Source of the DNA: Neobacillus sp. Marseille-Q6967
Lineage (GTDB): Bacteria > Bacillota > Bacilli > Bacillales > Cytobacillaceae
Length of the DNA stretch: 64,000 nt
NCBI RefSeq assembly: GCF_946151075.1
Contig: NZ_CAMGZB010000002.1
Coordinates: 62,001-126,000, forward strand
Direction of reading: 5' to 3'
Below are positions 48,058 through 57,349 of the stretch, one piece after another. The translations under genes were made by a program, and so were the position numbers. How positions within the stretch are numbered: position 1 is the first letter of the stretch; each line of letters starts with the position of its first letter. Under the pieces are notes generated by a model. That model saw only the letters and a program-made list of their open reading frames with translations. It was not told the DNA's origin and did not search any database.

Positions 48058-48190
48058 CCTGTTGATTTCCGCTCCAGGCACTTCGCTTTCCGCGGGCGGT
48101 TCGGGGAGCCTCCTCGGCGCTATGGCGCCTGCGGGGTCTCCCCTGCTCCGTACTCCCGCAGGAGTCTCGCGCCTTCCGCTACAATCAACA
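48058..48190 (-). repeat. Dispersed repeat, family A, copy 3 (inverted)
   Basis: CCTGTTGATTTCCGCTCC ... CGCGCCTTCCGCT ... AATCAACA: the reverse complement of the copies at 25392 and 33449, with a few changes (CTACAATCAACA end). Fills the gap between the 104-residue gene and the UspA gene. Confidence 0.92.
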
Positions 48191-48205
48191 TGATCTTTAA
48201 AATAG

Positions 48206-48655
48206 CTATTCCTCTTTCTTTGTACGGACGATGAGAACATCACATCGGGCATATCGGGAGATATGTTCTGAAACACTTCCGATTAGAAATCTTTCAACAG
48301 CATTCATTCCTGTTGCTCCGCAGATGATTAAATCAATATTGTGCCTTTTCGCCATTTCTTTTGGTATTTTCACTTTTGGAGAGCCATATTCTATTTCATA
48401 TTGAACCTGGGAAACACCTGCTTCGAGCGCCTGCGTTTGATATTTTTCAAGCATATCAATGGCAAGTTTGTTTGCCCGGTCAGCAATATCTGGATCATAT
48501 GAATCAATCAATAAGAACGATCGTGTGTCAATGACATGTGCTAACAATAACTTTGCGTTATTTCTTTTGGCAATTTCAATTCCCTTTTTCAAAGCCCACT
48601 CTGCCTCTGCCGATCCATCAATCGCAATTAAAATATGATCATATTTGTCACCCAT
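48206..48655 (-). CDS. Universal stress protein, UspA family
   Basis: 149 residues. The nucleotide-binding signature G-2X-G-9X-G-S is present as GATGMNAVERFLIGSVS near residues 116-132, so this is an ATP-binding type. Start ATG 48655 after AAGGAGGGATAACC. General stress role; target unknown. Confidence 0.9.
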   Translation of the reverse strand: MGDKYDHILIAIDGSAEAEWALKKGIEIAKRNNAKLLLAHVIDTRSFLLIDSYDPDIADRANKLAIDMLEKYQTQALEAGVSQVQYEIEYGSPKVKIPKEMAKRHNIDLIICGATGMNAVERFLIGSVSEHISRYARCDVLIVRTKKEE

Positions 48656-48755
48656 GGTTATCCCTCCTTACTTCAATTATACAATAATTTCTAGGGATAA
48701 GTGTTTCAACTTTTCGAAAAATAAAGGGGTAACGATTACGGAAGGAGTGCTGCCA

Positions 48756-48932
48756 ATGTCAACCCAGGATCCAAACAAAAGATATTCATTTGAATTTGAT
48801 GAGCAGGGAACAAATGAAGTGAGTGAGCAGATTATGAATTCGTATAACAGTGGTGTTATTGATATGGAGGCTGGTAAGGGAAACAATGAAACTTATCAGT
48901 TTACCGAGGGTGTTCAAGGGACTGAGGGATAG
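48756..48932 (+). CDS. Small acidic protein, 58 residues
   Basis: Starts at ATG 48756, 8 bases after GGAAGGAGTG. Acidic and polar (SEQIMNSYNSGVID core), no cysteines or membrane segment. It resembles small DUF4025 (YozQ-like) proteins, but I am not sure. Divergent from the UspA gene. Confidence 0.65.
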   Translation: MSTQDPNKRYSFEFDEQGTNEVSEQIMNSYNSGVIDMEAGKGNNETYQFTEGVQGTEG

Positions 48933-49073
48933 ATTTATCTAGGCTGTTCACGGTGTGGACAGCTTACTGTACATATGTCTAGAAAATTTATAGGGGTAAG
49001 GACATAAACCCAAGAACTCCTTTTTGTCATGCATATTCTTTAGTGTGAGACAAAAAATGAGGAGGAAGGATCT

Positions 49074-49298
49074 ATGTACACAAATCAAAATGATATGAGG
49101 TTTGGGTTTGGTTTTGGACGCAGACCATTTGGATTTGGTCGCCGCCGATTTGGATTTGGATTTGGGTTCCCATTAGGATTTTTAGGGGGATTAGCACTAG
49201 GTGCCACTATCGCAAGACCATACCCATACTATTATCCGCCGTATCCTTATCCGTATCCGTATCCGTATTACCCTTATCCGTACTACCCATGGTATTGA
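49074..49298 (+). CDS. Low-complexity Phe/Gly/Arg and Tyr/Pro-rich protein
   Basis: 74 residues in two blocks: FGFGRRPFGFGRRRFGFGFG, then a short hydrophobic link (LGFLGGLALGATIA) and a tail of Tyr-Pro repeats (PYPYPYPYYPYPYYPWY). The tail is written by 6-base TATCCG-type repeats at about 49243-49285. Composition recalls spore coat or surface proteins; a CATATTCTT sequence at 49032 could be part of a sigma-K -10, but this is weak. Ribosome binding site GGAGGAAGGATCT is strong, supporting a real gene. Confidence 0.75.
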   Translation: MYTNQNDMRFGFGFGRRPFGFGRRRFGFGFGFPLGFLGGLALGATIARPYPYYYPPYPYPYPYPYYPYPYYPWY

Positions 49299-49312
49299 TG
49301 ATAAAAAAGCAA

Positions 49313-49350
49313 AAGCTTTGCGGTTTCCCTGCAAAGCTTATTTATTTGTT
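49313..49350 (+). terminator. Terminator after the low-complexity gene
   Basis: AAGCTTTGC, loop, GCAAAGCTT, then ATTTATTTG. Confidence 0.7.
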
Positions 49351-49494
49351 ATTTAAATACAGAGGTTACTTCGTTACGATGTAAGTACTTTTATTTTTAT
49401 AGACAAAAATGTAAAATCTTTACTGTGAAATGTTCATATACTAAAATCAGCATAGTGTATTCAGCAACTGACTTTAAAAATTGGAGGTAAACTC

Positions 49495-50616
49495 ATGCAG
49501 ATTGGCGTTCCGAAAGAGATAAAAAATAATGAAAACCGTGTTGCAATGACACCGGCAGGGGTAGTGAACCTAGTTAATTTCGGACATGAGGTTTTTATTG
49601 AAAAAGGGGCAGGGCTTGGCTCCGGCTTTACTGATGAAGATTATACGTCTGCAGGTGCAAAACTAGTTGAAACGGCATCAGAAGCATGGTCTAAAGAAAT
49701 GGTAATGAAAGTAAAGGAACCACTTCCAAGTGAATATCAATATTTCCGTGAGGGTTTAATCTTATTTACATATTTACACTTAGCAGCTGAACCGGAACTG
49801 ACAAAAGCCCTTATTGAACATAAAGTTGTAGGGATTGCTTATGAAACCGTCCAGCTGCCTAACCGCTCATTACCGCTGTTGACACCAATGAGTGAAGTAG
49901 CAGGCCGTATGGCTGCTCAAGTAGGTGCTCAATTTCTTGAAAAGGTTCATGGCGGAAAAGGGATTCTTTTATCAGGAGTTCCGGGGGTCCAGCGAGGAAC
50001 CGTAACCATTATTGGCGGGGGAGTAGCAGGTACCAATGCGGCTAAAATGGCAATCGGACTTGGGGCTAAGGTAACCATTATTGATTTGAATCCAGACCGT
50101 CTTCGTCAACTCGATGACATATTTGGTTCTGATGTAACGACGTTAATGTCAAATCCTTATAATATTGCAGAAGCCCTTAAAGAATCTGACTTGGTAATTG
50201 GTGCCGTTCTTATTCCAGGTGCCAAAGCTCCTAAGCTAGTAACGGAAGATATGATTAAATCGATGAAACCCGGCAGTGTCGTAGTCGATATTGCCATTGA
50301 CCAGGGTGGTATTTTCGAAACAACCGACCGGATTACGACCCATGATAATCCTACCTATATAAAGCATGGAGTGGTTCATTATGCGGTGGCCAATATGCCT
50401 GGTGCGGTTCCGAGGACCTCAACATTTGCGTTAACAAATGTTACCGTTCCATATGCAATTCAAATTGCCAATAAAGGCTATCGGAAAGCCTGTCTTGAAA
50501 ATGAGGCGCTATTAAAAGGAATCAACACCTTGGGTGGGTTCGTAACTTATGAAGCGGTAGCAGAAGCCCATGGTCTCGTATACTCTGATACCAGATCCTT
50601 GCTCGGTCAATTATAA
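49495..50616 (+). CDS. ald: Alanine dehydrogenase
   Basis: 373 residues; NAD-dependent conversion of L-alanine to pyruvate and ammonia, important in sporulating Bacillus. Rossmann motif [16 protein letters not shown]-terminal [13 protein letters not shown], and [14 protein letters not shown] are typical. TTGGAGGTAAACTC precedes ATG 49495. Confidence 0.97.
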   Translation: MQIGVPKEIKNNENRVAMTPAGVVNLVNFGHEVFIEKGAGLGSGFTDEDYTSAGAKLVETASEAWSKEMVMKVKEPLPSEYQYFREGLILFTYLHLAAEPELTKALIEHKVVGIAYETVQLPNRSLPLLTPMSEVAGRMAAQVGAQFLEKVHGGKGILLSGVPGVQRGTVTIIGGGVAGTNAAKMAIGLGAKVTIIDLNPDRLRQLDDIFGSDVTTLMSNPYNIAEALKESDLVIGAVLIPGAKAPKLVTEDMIKSMKPGSVVVDIAIDQGGIFETTDRITTHDNPTYIKHGVVHYAVANMPGAVPRTSTFALTNVTVPYAIQIANKGYRKACLENEALLKGINTLGGFVTYEAVAEAHGLVYSDTRSLLGQL

Positions 50617-50660
50617 AAAAAGGAAGAGGGCAAATATTTTTTGTCCTCTTCCTTTTTTTA
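50615..50660 (+). terminator. ald terminator
   Basis: AAGGAAGAGG and CCTCTTCCTT, with A- and T-runs outside. Confidence 0.9.
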
Positions 50661-50664
50661 AGGA

Positions 50665-50840
50665 AAATAAATAAAACCAGTTTCGTTTAGAAACTGGTTA
50701 GAAAAGTTCATGATTAAGAAGCCGCATTTGCCGTACCTCATATAAGAAAGTTTTAAACCACCACTCCTCAAAGTGGGTGTTCGCAGAAACCCTCCTGCAT
50801 GTCCTCCATGTCGTATAGACAGAGGCTTGTCATTATAGTT
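50665..50840. ncRNA. Candidate structured non-coding RNA between ald and the Xaa-Pro peptidase gene
   Basis: No ORF. Read on the + strand, AAGCC (50718-50722) can close with GGCTT (50824-50828), CCTC-ATAT with GTAT...GAGG, and three small hairpins follow: CACCACT/AGTGGGTG, GCAG/CTGC and CATG/CATG, with CCTCAA, AAACCCTC and TCCTC loops. Read on the - strand, TATAAT is at 50837-50832 and a 10-bp terminator stem (AACCAGTTTC/GAAACTGGTT) with TTTTATTTATTTT ends near 50663. Strand and identity are open. Confidence 0.4.
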
Positions 50841-50964
50841 TCAATAATAAAACTCCCTATTACAGCTTAAAGGTTAAAACTTTATTATCACTACGAGCAA
50901 CGCAGCCTGTATTAAGAATATACATCATGTTTCTATCTTTTTCAATGTAAATATAATCCAAATC

Positions 50965-52062
50965 TTATTTAATGATTTGAAGTTCCTTCGGAAACTTGGT
51001 TAAAACTTTTGCACCGTCAGCAGTGATATAAATGTCATCCTCGATTCGAACTCCCGCAACATTTGGTACATAAATACCCGGTTCAATTGTATAAACCATT
51101 CCTTCTTCAATCACCAATTGATTGGTTTCTGTCATGGATGGATACTCATGAACACTGATTCCAAGTCCATGGCCAAGTCTATGAGGGAAATATTCACCAA
51201 ATCCAGCATCGGCAATAATTCGGCGTGCAGTTAAATCAACTTCTGCAGCGGTTTTTCCAGGTTTACTTACCTCAACCGCGGCTAATTGTGCTTTTAATAC
51301 CGTATCGTATATTTCCTTTTGCTTATCATTGATCTCTCCGTAGGCCACCGTTCTGGTAATATCGGAGCAGTATCGGTCTACTACCACGCCTAAATCAAAT
51401 AACACTAAATCGCCTTGTTGAATTTTGGTTTGACCGGGATTTCCGTGAGGTGATGCGGCATTTGCTCCCGTAAGCACCATGGTCGAGAAGGACATTTCGG
51501 TTACGCCTTTTTTCTTCAATGCATATTCAACAGCATTTAGAACATCCAGCTCGGTTTTTCCTTCCTTTATCTCGCTGCAGCCCACTTCGATTGCATAATC
51601 CGCAAGTGCACAGGCTTCCTCAATAATTTTTAATTCTTTTTCATCTTTAATCATTCGCAGCATACGCAATTTTTCTTCTGCAGAAACAAAAGAAGCATTT
51701 GGAAACAGTTGTAAGAGATGTTCATACCGTTCCACATTCATGTGCTCTTTTTCAATTCCGGCCTTTTTGACAGCATTAATTCTTTTGTTAATCGAGTTAT
51801 GTATTAAATCCCAAGGATTGTCGATATCGCTGTAGCCGATAATTTCATGTGCCCAGCCAGACCGTTTTACATCATGAATCTCCATGCCAGGGCAGACGAG
51901 AAAAGGTTCTTTTTCCTGGAAAACAACAAGTGCAAGCAGGCGTTCATGAGGGTTACTAAAAAATTCGCTTAAATAAAATACATTTTCAGAAGAGGTAATA
52001 AAGCTAACTTCTATTTCATTTTCCTTCATCCAAGTTTGAAGTTTTTTTAACCGATGGTTCAT
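50965..52062 (-). CDS. M24-family Xaa-Pro peptidase
   Basis: 365 residues, creatinase/pita-bread fold. Metal ligands in LFDLGVVVDRYCSDITRTV (Asp, Asp), HRLGHGLGISVHE (His), YTIEPGIY (Glu) and VRIEDD (Glu). Cleaves X-Pro dipeptides or N-terminal X-Pro bonds. Start ATG 52062 behind GGAGGAGAAAGT. No clear terminator; the candidate RNA region follows it. Confidence 0.9.
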   Translation of the reverse strand: MNHRLKKLQTWMKENEIEVSFITSSENVFYLSEFFSNPHERLLALVVFQEKEPFLVCPGMEIHDVKRSGWAHEIIGYSDIDNPWDLIHNSINKRINAVKKAGIEKEHMNVERYEHLLQLFPNASFVSAEEKLRMLRMIKDEKELKIIEEACALADYAIEVGCSEIKEGKTELDVLNAVEYALKKKGVTEMSFSTMVLTGANAASPHGNPGQTKIQQGDLVLFDLGVVVDRYCSDITRTVAYGEINDKQKEIYDTVLKAQLAAVEVSKPGKTAAEVDLTARRIIADAGFGEYFPHRLGHGLGISVHEYPSMTETNQLVIEEGMVYTIEPGIYVPNVAGVRIEDDIYITADGAKVLTKFPKELQIIK

Positions 52063-52238
52063 ACTTTCTCCTCCTAAAAATTAAGTCTAAAATGAGGGTA
52101 TCAATATTATTTTCAAAAGTAAACTATCCGCTATTGCTTGTGCTAAAACAAATCATTTATGGACATAAATGTTGAAGGAATTCCAAACTTTTTATGGAAG
52201 TACATATATTAGTACATTTTTTCGAAGGAGATGGGAAG

Positions 52239-52919
52239 ATGAAAATTTCTTATCATGGACATTCAGTTGTTAGAATCAACACAAATGGAAAAACCATATT
52301 AATTGATCCATTTATTACGGGTAATCCACAAACAGACTTAAAAGCTGAAGAGGTTAAAGCAGATGTGATTATTTTAACGCACGGCCACGATGACCATGTT
52401 GGTGATACGGTTGATTTAGCTAAAAGAAATGACGCCCTCGTCATTGCAACTCATGAGCTGGCTGCGTTTATAGGCAGACACGGAGTGAAAACACATTCCA
52501 TGAATCTAGGAGGCTCGTATCAATTTGAATTTGGGAAGGTTAAGCTGACTCAAGCCTACCACAGTTCTGGTTATATTCCTGAAAATCAGGAGCCGATTTA
52601 CCTTGGTATGCCAGCAGGAGTCCTTTTCATGAGTGAAGGGAAAACCATTTATCATGCTGGTGATACTGCACTATTTTCAGATATGAAACTAATCGGTGAA
52701 AGGCATCCAATCGATGTAGCCTTCCTGCCGATTGGTGATAATTTTACAATGGGCCCTGAAGATGCCGCATATGCTGCAAAGCTTTTGAAAGCAAAAAAGG
52801 TGATACCCATTCATTTTGATACATTCCCGCCAATCAAACAAAATACAAATGAATTCCTTAGTATGCTCGAGGAGCAAAACGGGATTGTTCTTAAGCCGGG
52901 TGAATCACTAGAATTATAA
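52239..52919 (+). CDS. ytkL: YtkL, UPF0173 metal-dependent hydrolase
   Basis: 226 residues from ATG 52239 (MKISYHGHS), which follows GAAGGAGATGGGAAG. MBL-fold hydrolase with [11 protein letters not shown] as the metal motif and later H/D residues in YHAGDTALF and IPIHFDTFP. Substrate unknown. Confidence 0.92.
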   Translation: MKISYHGHSVVRINTNGKTILIDPFITGNPQTDLKAEEVKADVIILTHGHDDHVGDTVDLAKRNDALVIATHELAAFIGRHGVKTHSMNLGGSYQFEFGKVKLTQAYHSSGYIPENQEPIYLGMPAGVLFMSEGKTIYHAGDTALFSDMKLIGERHPIDVAFLPIGDNFTMGPEDAAYAAKLLKAKKVIPIHFDTFPPIKQNTNEFLSMLEEQNGIVLKPGESLEL

Positions 52920-52982
52920 TACTTTTTTTCCCCTTATCCGCATAAAGATAAAACAAGCAGTCTTTATGAAGGGGGAAAAATC

Positions 52983-53219
52983 TTGAAACAGAACAGATAT
53001 TTGCTTTGCCTATTACTTTGTGGTTTTATGCTTTATTATGCCGTTCCCAAATTATCGGTATTTGCCGAAGGTCTCCAGGGCACTTTTGCCATCGTATGGC
53101 TAGCCTTTGCTCTTATGGTCATTGCCGGGAATTTAACGGGGCTGCTATATAGTCCTAAACGACAGGCTAAAAAGCAGCGCGCGGAGAGTATTCCGAAAAA
53201 ATCTCGTTCCTTTTATTAA
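52983..53219 (+). CDS. Small two-helix membrane protein
   Basis: 78 residues from TTG 52983 behind GAAGGGGGAAAAATC. Two hydrophobic segments (about 6-24 and 35-57) and a strongly basic tail (SPKRQAKKQRAESIPKKSR). Positive-inside would place the tail in the cytoplasm. No family recognised. Confidence 0.7.
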   Translation: MKQNRYLLCLLLCGFMLYYAVPKLSVFAEGLQGTFAIVWLAFALMVIAGNLTGLLYSPKRQAKKQRAESIPKKSRSFY

Positions 53220-53342
53220 TATTTATACAATATGTTGTGATTCTTAATTGAATCAAGGCTTTTGACACTTTATAATTGAATTTAAGTTATTCTAGAGATA
53301 TCGTAACTCTGAATGGGAATTAAAATATAAAGGGTGAAGGTC

Positions 53343-54662
53343 TTGGCCACAAAGCATGAACAGATTCTGCAATATATTGATGAACTTCCGATTGGGGAAA
53401 AAATATCAGTGCGTCAAATCGCCAAGGCGTTGACAGTAAGTGAAGGAACTGCATATCGAGCAATCAAGGATGCAGAAAATAAAGGCTATGTCAGCACGAT
53501 TGAACGGGTTGGAACCATCAGAATTGAACGGAAGAAAAAGGAGAATATTGAAAAGCTGACTTTCGCCGAAGTCGTCAACATTGTTGAAGGCCAGGTATTA
53601 GGCGGCAAAGCAGGTCTCCATAAAACATTAAACAAATTTGTTATCGGCGCGATGAAATTAGAGGCGATGATGCGTTATACGGGACCCGATAATTTATTAA
53701 TTGTCGGGAACCGGACGCAGGCTCAGGAGCTGGCCTTGAAAGCAGGAGCTGCCGTTTTAATAACAGGTGGTTTTGACACGGAGGATGATATAAAAAAATT
53801 AGCCGATAAGCTTGAGATGCCCATCATTTCAACCAGCTATGATACCTTTACGGTAGCAACAATGATTAACCGTGCTATTTATGACCAGCTTATCAAGAAG
53901 GAAATCATCCTGGTTGAAGATATTTTAACACCGATATCTGAAACGTTTTATTTAAAAACCTCTGATAAGGTTGCAAAATGGCATGAATATAATCAAAAGA
54001 CAACTCACAGCCGATATCCCGTTGTTGATCATAATATGAAAATTCAAGGAATCGTAACCTCTAAGGATATACTAGGTCAAGCTCCTGATATCTCGATTGA
54101 GCGGATTATGACGAAACAACCAATGACCGTTAGTGGAAAAACAAGTGTTGCTTCTACTGCCCATACGATGGTCTGGGAAGGAATTGAAGTGCTTCCTGTT
54201 GTTGATGAATCGAACCGCTTAGAGGGGATTATCAGCAGGCAGGACGTATTAAAAGCACTGCAAATGAATCAGCGCCAGCCACAGGTAGGTGAAACCCTTG
54301 ACGACATTGTCACGAACCAAATGGAATTAATGCGGGGGAGTGCAAGGGGTGAGGAAGTTTATACTTGTGAAGTAACTCCGCAAATGACAAACCATCTTGG
54401 TACCATCTCTTATGGTGTTTTTACAACAATTGTTACGGATGCAGCCAATCGAATCTTACGGAGCTATAAAAAGGGTGACCTCGTTGTAGAGAACATGACG
54501 ATTTATTTTCTAAAGCCAGTTCAGATGGAGAGCGTATTGGAAATTTATCCAAAGGTACTTGAAGTTGGGCGTAAGTTTGGCAAAGTAGACGTTGAAGTTT
54601 TCAATGACGGGATATTAGTTGGAAAAGCGATGATGATGTGCCAGTTAATCGACCGAAATTAA
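53343..54662 (+). CDS. ytoI: YtoI, HTH-DRTGG-CBS-hotdog protein
   Basis: 439 residues, the B. subtilis length, from TTG 53343 (MATKHEQ). Order: N-terminal winged HTH (about 10-60), DRTGG domain (about 70-180), two CBS motifs (about 195-310) that may bind a nucleotide, and a C-terminal hotdog domain (about 330-435). Looks like a ligand-sensing regulator; target unknown. Confidence 0.9.
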   Translation: MATKHEQILQYIDELPIGEKISVRQIAKALTVSEGTAYRAIKDAENKGYVSTIERVGTIRIERKKKENIEKLTFAEVVNIVEGQVLGGKAGLHKTLNKFVIGAMKLEAMMRYTGPDNLLIVGNRTQAQELALKAGAAVLITGGFDTEDDIKKLADKLEMPIISTSYDTFTVATMINRAIYDQLIKKEIILVEDILTPISETFYLKTSDKVAKWHEYNQKTTHSRYPVVDHNMKIQGIVTSKDILGQAPDISIERIMTKQPMTVSGKTSVASTAHTMVWEGIEVLPVVDESNRLEGIISRQDVLKALQMNQRQPQVGETLDDIVTNQMELMRGSARGEEVYTCEVTPQMTNHLGTISYGVFTTIVTDAANRILRSYKKGDLVVENMTIYFLKPVQMESVLEIYPKVLEVGRKFGKVDVEVFNDGILVGKAMMMCQLIDRN

Positions 54663-54673
54663 CAGATTGGAAT

Positions 54674-54710
54674 AAAAAAGCCGCTTTTGAACAAAGCGGC
54701 CTTCGTTGTT
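54674..54710. terminator. Shared ytoI/ytpI terminator
   Basis: GCCGCTTT and AAAGCGGC, with an A-run on the left serving ytpI. Confidence 0.8.
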
Positions 54711-54718
54711 CCTAAACG

Positions 54719-55027
54719 TTATGATAGTTTTTCAGCTTCTGCTTCTTGAATTGCGAATGGCAAATAATGCTTATATTTCTTAATTCCGATCCAAGTAAAT
54801 ACACTTCCATAAACAATAAAAATAATGGCAACAATTAATGTAACCGTGGTTTGCGAGATGAAAAACAAATGGTTAACTCCAAATAAAGCGACGAATAAAC
54901 CTAGTGCAATATTAGATTTAGCCGAGATCCATTTCTTCTCTGCCAAACGTTTGCTTCTAAAGTATTTTGTTTTATAAAATATATAGAAGGCAAAGGATAG
55001 CACAATAAAAAAAACAAAAATAGACAT
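54719..55027 (-). CDS. ytpI: YtpI-like membrane protein
   Basis: 102 residues, three transmembrane helices (about 2-17, 39-57, 63-83). ATG 55027 follows GGAGGAATACTAA. Function unknown; place between ytoI and nrnA matches B. subtilis ytpI. Confidence 0.85.
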   Translation of the reverse strand: MSIFVFFIVLSFAFYIFYKTKYFRSKRLAEKKWISAKSNIALGLFVALFGVNHLFFISQTTVTLIVAIIFIVYGSVFTWIGIKKYKHYLPFAIQEAEAEKLS

Positions 55028-55127
55028 TTAGTATTCCTCCATCAATTCAATACATACAGAATAATTGTACATAGTATTTTATCAAACTTCCATGTTTGAT
55101 TCAAAAAAAGATAGATAGGTGATTATA

Positions 55128-56066
55128 TTGAAAGAGAAAATCTTAGAAACCATCGAACAGTATGAAACGATCATTGTCCACCGCCATGTCCGCCCTGATC
55201 CGGATGCCTATGGATCGCAATGCGGTTTAGTTGAAATTTTAAAAGCTTCCTATCCCAATAAAAGGATTTTTGCAGTAGGGAAGGAAGAAAAATCACTTCA
55301 CTATATGCGCCGTTTAGACACCATTGAGGATCATGTATACCAAGGTGCATTGGTCATCATTTGTGATACAGCAAATATTGAGAGAATCGATGATGAGCGG
55401 TATAAATTAGGAGATAAATTAATCAAAATTGATCATCATCCGAATGAAGATCCGTATGGAGATTTATTGTGGGTAGATACATCTGCAAGTTCATGCAGCG
55501 AAATGATTTATGAGTTTTATTTATCTGGCCAAGATAGAGGTTTAAAAATAAACGATGAGGCGGCAAGGTTATTGTTTGCCGGAATTGTCGGAGATACCGG
55601 AAGATTCCTATTTCCGAGTACAACCGATAAAACATTTGCCTATGCAGGAGAATTGATTCACTTTAATTTTAACCGTACAGAACTTTTTGACAGTATGTAT
55701 GAACTGGATCATAATATCATCAAATTAAATGGTTATATCTTACAAAATTTTGAACTTCTGAAAAATGGCGTGGCATCAGTTGTTTTAACAAAAGAATTGT
55801 TAGCAGAATTCGAAGCAAAAGCTCCAGAGGCTTCCTTACTTGTCGGCACTTTAGGAGATGTAAAAGGAATTAAGGCTTGGGCCTTCTTTATCGAAGAAGA
55901 TGACCAAATCCGAGTACGCCTTCGCTCAAAGGGACCGGTTATTAATACCATCGCCCGTAAGTTTAAAGGCGGAGGCCATCCGCTCGCTTCCGGTGCATCC
56001 ATTTATTCCTGGGACGAAGTAGACTTGGTGATGGAAGAATTGAGTAAAGCCTGTGAAAATTATTAA
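55128..56066 (+). CDS. nrnA: Oligoribonuclease/pAp phosphatase NrnA (YtqI)
   Basis: 312 residues. DHH phosphoesterase motifs: HRHVRPDPDAYGS, CDTAN, KIDHHPNED and VGDTGRF; DHHA1 motif GGGHPLASGA near the end. Degrades 2-5-mer RNA and dephosphorylates 3'-phosphoadenosine 5'-phosphate. TTG 55128 is set by AGGTG 7 bases upstream. Confidence 0.95.
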   Translation: MKEKILETIEQYETIIVHRHVRPDPDAYGSQCGLVEILKASYPNKRIFAVGKEEKSLHYMRRLDTIEDHVYQGALVIICDTANIERIDDERYKLGDKLIKIDHHPNEDPYGDLLWVDTSASSCSEMIYEFYLSGQDRGLKINDEAARLLFAGIVGDTGRFLFPSTTDKTFAYAGELIHFNFNRTELFDSMYELDHNIIKLNGYILQNFELLKNGVASVVLTKELLAEFEAKAPEASLLVGTLGDVKGIKAWAFFIEEDDQIRVRLRSKGPVINTIARKFKGGGHPLASGASIYSWDEVDLVMEELSKACENY

Positions 56067-56075
56067 TAGAATAGC

Positions 56076-56108
56076 AATAAAGCCGGCCTATAATGGGTCG
56101 GCTTTATT
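56076..56108. terminator. Shared nrnA/ytrI terminator
   Basis: AATAAAGCCG and CGGCTTTATT, 10-bp stem; right arm overlaps the ytrI stop codon. Confidence 0.88.
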
Positions 56109-56607
56109 CATCAAAGCTGATTTCCAGTTGAATTGACAGGGTCGTATAAATGACCATTTCTTTTACTTGGAGTTTATAGCGTTTATCATTTAGTTTGATC
56201 GTTTTATTTTGAATGATTTTTTTAATTAATTCCTTGCTTTTAAAGACGGTATCGAGATCCTTTGCTGTCATCATGCTGATGTCATCTTTTACGGAGTCTT
56301 CAATCTCTAAAACACTTAATGAGTCGAGGTGGTACTTTTCAGAGTTTGTTATCTTTACATTGACCTTTTGAATTGTCAGTTGTTCAATTGTTCGTTTATT
56401 GATTTCTTTATATTCTTCCTGCCAAATTTTCTTTTCCTCATTCAAATCGATAATTTCCTCTTTTTGTTGATCAATGAGTGTTGTGTGCTTTTCCTGCCAA
56501 ACTCCAAAAATATATAAAAATATACACCAGCTGATGGCCGCACCGATGGCAGCGCCGGCAAAAAAACGCTGCCAGGAGGGGTAACGGTAATAGGAAGGAA
56601 TTCTCAT
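56104..56607 (-). CDS. ytrI: YtrI, sporulation membrane protein
   Basis: 167 residues from ATG 56607 (MRIPSYYRYP), 7 bases after AGGAGT. One transmembrane helix (about 14-34), a coiled-coil (QKEEIIDLNEEKKIW) and a small extracytoplasmic domain. In B. subtilis ytrHI is a mother-cell sigma-E operon needed for good sporulation. Overlaps ytrH by 4 bases. Confidence 0.9.
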   Translation of the reverse strand: MRIPSYYRYPSWQRFFAGAAIGAAISWCIFLYIFGVWQEKHTTLIDQQKEEIIDLNEEKKIWQEEYKEINKRTIEQLTIQKVNVKITNSEKYHLDSLSVLEIEDSVKDDISMMTAKDLDTVFKSKELIKKIIQNKTIKLNDKRYKLQVKEMVIYTTLSIQLEISFDE

Positions 56608-56942
56608 GATATATACTCCTGAGTTAACCAATTAATGATTAGAGCGCCTGTTTGTGCGCCTCCTAAAGCAGAAAGAATTAAGAGAAGTTGCTTGAACAGA
56701 TCCCTCGTTTCAGCATTAAAGATTCCCCTTTCAAAACTGTAAACAGCATCAAATGTACCGCCGATTGCCGCAACAATGGCCCAAATCCTTAAATCGGTTG
56801 ACAAGCGGTAAACGGCAGTCAAGGGAGGTTGTCCCGTCAGGAAGGCAGCAATCCCCCCAATCAATGCACCGCCAAGAATAACACCTAATGCAATAAAATA
56901 ACTCTCTATAAAAGTAGGAAAAAAACCAACTTCTTTCATCAT
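56604..56942 (-). CDS. ytrH: YtrH, sporulation membrane protein
   Basis: 112 residues, about three transmembrane helices (IALGVILGGALIGGIAAFL first). First gene of the ytrHI operon. Start ATG 56942 or 56939. A sigma-E-like promoter lies just upstream. Confidence 0.9.
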   Translation of the reverse strand: MMKEVGFFPTFIESYFIALGVILGGALIGGIAAFLTGQPPLTAVYRLSTDLRIWAIVAAIGGTFDAVYSFERGIFNAETRDLFKQLLLILSALGGAQTGALIINWLTQEYIS

Positions 56943-56981
56943 TTCAACCGCCCATCCAAAAAGTCAAATATCTTACTATCA

Positions 56982-57010
56982 TTTATATGGACAAACTAGT
57001 TTGATTATGA
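56982..57010 (-). promoter_or_regulatory. Sigma-E-type promoter of ytrHI
   Basis: On the - strand TCATAAT (57010-57004), 14-bp spacer, CATATAAA (56989-56982): six of seven and six of eight against KMATATT-N14-CATACAHT. Confidence 0.6.
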
Positions 57011-57023
57011 ACTTACTTTTTTT

Positions 57024-57265
57024 GTCTAGCTTCAGCGACTAGGGGCTCGGGGTCATAAGCGTGTCTAGTTGCGGCTCCTTGGGACTCGAGTCGTAAGCCA
57101 CCCCCTGAAGAAGGCAAAAAGCGCCTTCTTGCAGTGGTCGTCTTACGCCTTCGTCCCAGGACAGTCGCCTCCACATTTCGGGCAATCCGTCAAGAAGGTT
57201 AAAAAACAACCTTCTAGCCGGCTCGTCTTATGCCTGTCGCCCCTGTTCAAGTCGCTTCCGCTTTT
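57024..57265. repeat. Dispersed repeat, family B, composite copy
   Basis: About 240 bases of inverted GC-rich sequence: starts GTCTAGCTTCAGCGACTAGG and ends GTCGCTTCCGCTTTT (reverse complements of the ends at 6461-6580). It holds two inner hairpins, GAAGGC...GCCTTC and AGAAGGTT...AACCTTCT, so it may be two elements nested together. It fills the gap between ytrH and dnaE. Confidence 0.8.
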
Positions 57266-57349
57266 CTAATAAAATAAGAACATATTTTCCTTTTTTCTTT
57301 TTTGGTTCTATAATAAACATAAGAGAATGAATTGAAAGGGGGGACGATC

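Noticed and set aside
48025..48276. ORFs on both strands over the repeat at 48058-48190
   Set aside because: They are open only because the GC-rich repeat lacks stop codons; the same sequence appears in non-coding places twice more.
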